This document shows positions 40,676-43,358 of a DNA stretch of 43,358 nt, piece after piece. The DNA is taken from assembly GCA_913057825.1 (NCBI GenBank), contig CAJXOW010000029.1:1-43358 (forward strand). Direction: 5' to 3'. This stretch comes from an uncultured Balneolaceae bacterium (lineage in GTDB: Bacteria; Bacteroidota; Rhodothermia; Balneolales; Balneolaceae). Every line of letters starts with the position of its first letter. Position 1 is the first letter of the stretch. A model generated the notes under the pieces. It did no database searches. It saw only the letters and a list, made by a program, of their open reading frames with translations, and was not told where the DNA came from. The translations under genes and the position numbers were made by a program.

Positions 40676-43042
40676 ATGGTCAAATCGCTACGGAACGGAA
40701 TTCTGACAACGGTTATCACGGCTTTTTCTGGACTGCTTTTTATTTTTGTTGCCATCCCCTCTGATCTTCACGCGCAATTGCCGTTGCTGAATGTTGAGGG
40801 ACATTGGATGCAGGGAAATGCTTCGGCCGCGGAGGTGCACGGCGATCGTCTTTATTGGACCGATGGAGGACTCTTTCACATTTCCGACCTTTCCGATCCG
40901 GCGAATCCCTCTACCATTTCCTGGTTTTCGACGAAGGGACGGGCCGACCAGATTGTGGCGAATGACCATTATGCGGTGGTTCACTACGATCACGGACTCG
41001 GCATCAAAGTAATTGATATCACCGGCGAATCGAATCCGACGGTCGATTTCGAGGATATTGAAGGCACCCATGCCAAATATAACGCCATGACGTTCTCGGG
41101 GGATACCCTGGTGGGACTTTTGGGCAGCGATCTGTTCTACTTTGATCTGTCTGACCCCAACAGCATCCCCGATTTTCCGTCGGTGACCGACAGTAAGGCC
41201 CGCCCGGCACTGGCTGCCAACGCATCATTCGCTTTTACCGGTCAATATTTCGAGTCCGGATTGGTGACCTGGGATCTTTCGGACCTCTCCTCGGGTTTTG
41301 CAGCTATCGACACGATGTCGCTGCCGGAAGATCCCGGCCATATCGTGCTGCGTGATTCGCTGGTGTTATTTTCATACTATAGCCAGGTGTATCCGAACTC
41401 CACCTATCTGAATGCCGCAAAAGTGTCCGACGGATCGCTTACGATACAGGATACGCTCAAATTCCCCGAAACCCATTTCGAAGATATGGTTGCCACGGGC
41501 GACTCCCTCTTCATCCCCGCAGGAGAGGAAACGTTCATGACCGTGGACCTGTCCGACGCCACCAACCTGACCGTCTCCAACGTCCGCTACCGTCATCCCG
41601 ACACGACCGGCAGTGACCATACCTGGAACAGCATCGGATCGATGGAACATTACCAGGGATATGTGTATGCCTCCGATCTGCCCGACAACCTGATGATTTT
41701 CGATATCACCGGAGAGCGCTTTAGGTTTGAACGCCGACATGGAAAAGGCGGACTCACGACCCGGTTGGCAACCGACAGCACCTACATCTACATTGCCAAT
41801 GATTCGCAGTACTCTGAAGGTCCGACGCTGAAAGTACTGGATGCCGGCAATCCCGATCGGATCAAACAGGTGAGCAAGTTGAGCCTCGATCACAAATCGA
41901 GAGCGACCCCTGAAGAGTTTATCCGCATGGAAAAGCATAACGATATTATCTTCGGGACCAGCGTCGATGACACCACCTGGACCATCGACATATCGGATCC
42001 GCTGAATCCCACGCATGCCGGCTTCCTTACTCCATACGCAATGATAGACAAGATCAAGGGCCATATCTTTACGTACGGAGAAGATCTTCCGGGCGGAGAA
42101 GAAAATAGCCATGGATATAACATTCTCACTCCGGCGAAATCCGTCAGTGAAACCGAAGACAAAGGCTACATTATAACGCGCGACGAACATCCCTCCGACC
42201 GCGACGGATTCAACTGGGAAATCGACAATCTGGCCCACGACGATGAGTTTCTTTACGGTGTGGTTGACAGCACCGGCAATCCCGGGGTCATCCTCTATGA
42301 TATCACCGACATGGAGAACCCTCACTACTCCGGTTTCATCGATATCAGTGTTGATGCACGGCGTGATATCCATGACATCGAAGCCCGAAACAATCGGTTA
42401 TTTGTAGCACAGTGGGATAGTCTGACGGTCTACAGCACCTCCGACACCTCCAACTTTGAAAAGCTGTATTCCGTGAACTATGAATCCCAGGATGAACAAG
42501 ACGGTACGATGATGCTCGACGGAAACTCGCTCTATCTTACGACCGGGTACGGCGAAGGCGGCGACATGACCAAATATGATGTCTCCGACCCGTCCAATCC
42601 CACCGCAGTGGCCCGGTACGACGGAGACGGCATCAACAACACCGGCGAGCTGGCGCCCTCTCAAGTCTATCCGTTCGACGACGACTACCTGATGCTCCGC
42701 ATATACGATATAGGGGTTATGTTAGTCGATAAGCGCGCCAACATGACGGCGATCGAAGATCCCCGCCGGCAACAACCCGACCGCTACCGACTCAAAGCCA
42801 ACTATCCCAATCCGTTCAATCCGACCACCCGCATCGAATACCGGCTGCCCGATGCTTCCGAGGTAAAGCTCACGGTATACGACATGCTGGGACGAGAGGT
42901 TCGCACGCTCGTAAACCGACGGCAGTCGGCCGGCACCCATCGCGTCACCTTCGACGGATCGGGACTCTCCAGCGGGATCTACATCTATCGGATACAAACA
43001 GACGAATTTGCCCAATCCCGGAAGATGCTCCTGGTGAAATAG
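40676..43042 (+). CDS. LVIVD-repeat beta-propeller surface protein with T9SS sorting domain
   Basis: The 788-aa protein has a signal peptide (MVKSLRNGILTTVITAFSG..., cleavage near DLHAQ). Repeats of the form 'DLSDPANPSTIS', 'VIDITGESNPTV', 'FDLSDPNSIPDF', 'TIDISDPLNPTHAGF', 'LYDITDMENPHYSGF' and 'KYDVSDPSNPTAVARYDG' are spaced about 45-60 residues apart. They mark an LVIVD-type propeller of about seven to ten blades. Such proteins are cell-surface adhesins or scaffold proteins of unknown ligand. The final 80 residues (NYPNPFNPTTR at 709 to RKMLLVK) are a T9SS sorting domain. ATG 40676 has no clear ribosome-binding site. It is the only long plus-strand gene in the right third of the window. 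Confidence 0.88.
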   Translation: MVKSLRNGILTTVITAFSGLLFIFVAIPSDLHAQLPLLNVEGHWMQGNASAAEVHGDRLYWTDGGLFHISDLSDPANPSTISWFSTKGRADQIVANDHYAVVHYDHGLGIKVIDITGESNPTVDFEDIEGTHAKYNAMTFSGDTLVGLLGSDLFYFDLSDPNSIPDFPSVTDSKARPALAANASFAFTGQYFESGLVTWDLSDLSSGFAAIDTMSLPEDPGHIVLRDSLVLFSYYSQVYPNSTYLNAAKVSDGSLTIQDTLKFPETHFEDMVATGDSLFIPAGEETFMTVDLSDATNLTVSNVRYRHPDTTGSDHTWNSIGSMEHYQGYVYASDLPDNLMIFDITGERFRFERRHGKGGLTTRLATDSTYIYIANDSQYSEGPTLKVLDAGNPDRIKQVSKLSLDHKSRATPEEFIRMEKHNDIIFGTSVDDTTWTIDISDPLNPTHAGFLTPYAMIDKIKGHIFTYGEDLPGGEENSHGYNILTPAKSVSETEDKGYIITRDEHPSDRDGFNWEIDNLAHDDEFLYGVVDSTGNPGVILYDITDMENPHYSGFIDISVDARRDIHDIEARNNRLFVAQWDSLTVYSTSDTSNFEKLYSVNYESQDEQDGTMMLDGNSLYLTTGYGEGGDMTKYDVSDPSNPTAVARYDGDGINNTGELAPSQVYPFDDDYLMLRIYDIGVMLVDKRANMTAIEDPRRQQPDRYRLKANYPNPFNPTTRIEYRLPDASEVKLTVYDMLGREVRTLVNRRQSAGTHRVTFDGSGLSSGIYIYRIQTDEFAQSRKMLLVK

Positions 43043-43146
43043 TGAAATTTGTCACAGCAAGATAATTGACAAATAAGAATAAGCTCTACATATAAGGCGC
43101 TCAAAGGCAATGTATCCCCGAAGATCCGAAACATAAAATGTTATCA

Positions 43147-43174
43147 GAAAATATTGGATGAAATCATAATAATC
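43147..43174 (+). repeat. Direct repeat flanking the propeller gene, right copy
   Basis: This copy matches 40370-40400 (see there). It lies 110 bp upstream of tRNA-Arg, in the same orientation as the left copy. Confidence 0.5.
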
Positions 43175-43283
43175 TTATATCTTATGCGTCGTTCTTCAAC
43201 GGAATAAATATTTCGTTTGAGCGGTAAGACAGCCATTAGGAAACATACATTGAAAGCTGTCTAATACATACTGATATTGACAT

Positions 43284-43357
43284 GCGCCTGTAGCTCAACT
43301 GGATAGAGCACCTGATTACGGATCAGGAGGTTAGGGGTTCGAATCCTCTCAGGCGTA
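43284..43357 (+). tRNA. tRNA-Arg (anticodon ACG)
   Basis: A full cloverleaf can be drawn. The acceptor GCGCCTG pairs with CAGGCGT (last pair G-U), the D-arm is GCTCAACTGGATAGAGC and the anticodon stem CCTGA/TCAGG holds loop TTACGGA with ACG at 43318-43320. The variable region is AGGTT and the T-arm AGGGG-TTCGAAT-CCTCT. The discriminator is A43357; the window ends one base later with C, so an encoded CCA cannot be checked. The ACG anticodon (A34 normally edited to inosine) reads CGU/CGC/CGA arginine codons. Confidence 0.95.
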
Positions 43358-43358
43358 C

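Noticed and set aside
41372..42373. 333-codon minus-strand frame opposite the LVIVD gene
   Set aside because: Shadow of repeated Asp/Ser-rich propeller coding sequence.
43250..43278. Sigma-70-like promoter TTGAAA-N17-GATATT before tRNA-Arg
   Set aside because: The -10-like box would end 5 bp before the mature tRNA, leaving almost no leader, and the promoter consensus of this group is uncertain.

Overview
The window looks like a chromosomal segment of a Bacteroidota-related bacterium, most plausibly Balneolota/Rhodothermota. Seven secreted proteins end in a type IX secretion (T9SS type A) sorting domain with the NYPNPFNP-type opening and a basic RKM(L/T)L(V/M)K end, which is typical of that part of the tree. 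The phylum call is inference. Gene density is moderate, most genes lie on the minus strand, and intergenic regions are long and full of short repeats.

Layout. 1-4.7 kb: the first codons of a minus-strand gene leaving the window, rluD, a repeat-rich gap holding a MITE-like element, recN, and a rhodanese-fold protein whose catalytic Cys is Ser. 4.8-15.1 kb: a large FAD/Fe-S oxidoreductase of the D-2-hydroxyglutarate/D-lactate dehydrogenase type, a small 4-TM protein, a LamG T9SS protein, a DUF4397 T9SS protein and an L-2-hydroxyglutarate oxidase (lhgO). 15.4-17.6 kb: a TlpA-like exported thioredoxin and ahcY. 17.9-24.1 kb: a giant LTD/CotH T9SS protein, a TorF-like porin and a lipoprotein plus small-protein operon. 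24.7-26.7 kb: an exported S74 tail-fibre-type protein paired with a minimal T9SS protein. 26.7-43 kb: three cytosolic PAS/HisKA_2 histidine kinases (the last with an in-frame stop in its 5' part) among BNR-like, beta-barrel, LamG (pseudogene), YD-like and LVIVD propeller surface proteins. The window closes with tRNA-Arg(ACG).

How the genes relate: no T9SS machinery, response regulator or transposase gene is seen. The surface proteins are cargo for a secretion apparatus encoded elsewhere, and the kinases must signal to partners outside the window. The FAD/Fe-S enzyme and LhgO could together oxidise both enantiomers of 2-hydroxyglutarate.

The least explained material is non-coding: (i) heptanucleotide tandem arrays of several consensus types, often as inverted pairs around 90-310 bp of unique DNA; (ii) a composite 3'-end element in three copies whose central hairpin keeps its shape while its sequence changes completely; (iii) a 170-bp element with 47-bp imperfect terminal inverted repeats; (iv) three TGTAAC-N18-ATTACA dyads with identical spacing upstream of the DUF4397 gene; (v) an inverted duplication of the ahcY 3' end. 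I could not run homology searches or RNA folding; these calls rest on reading the sequence.
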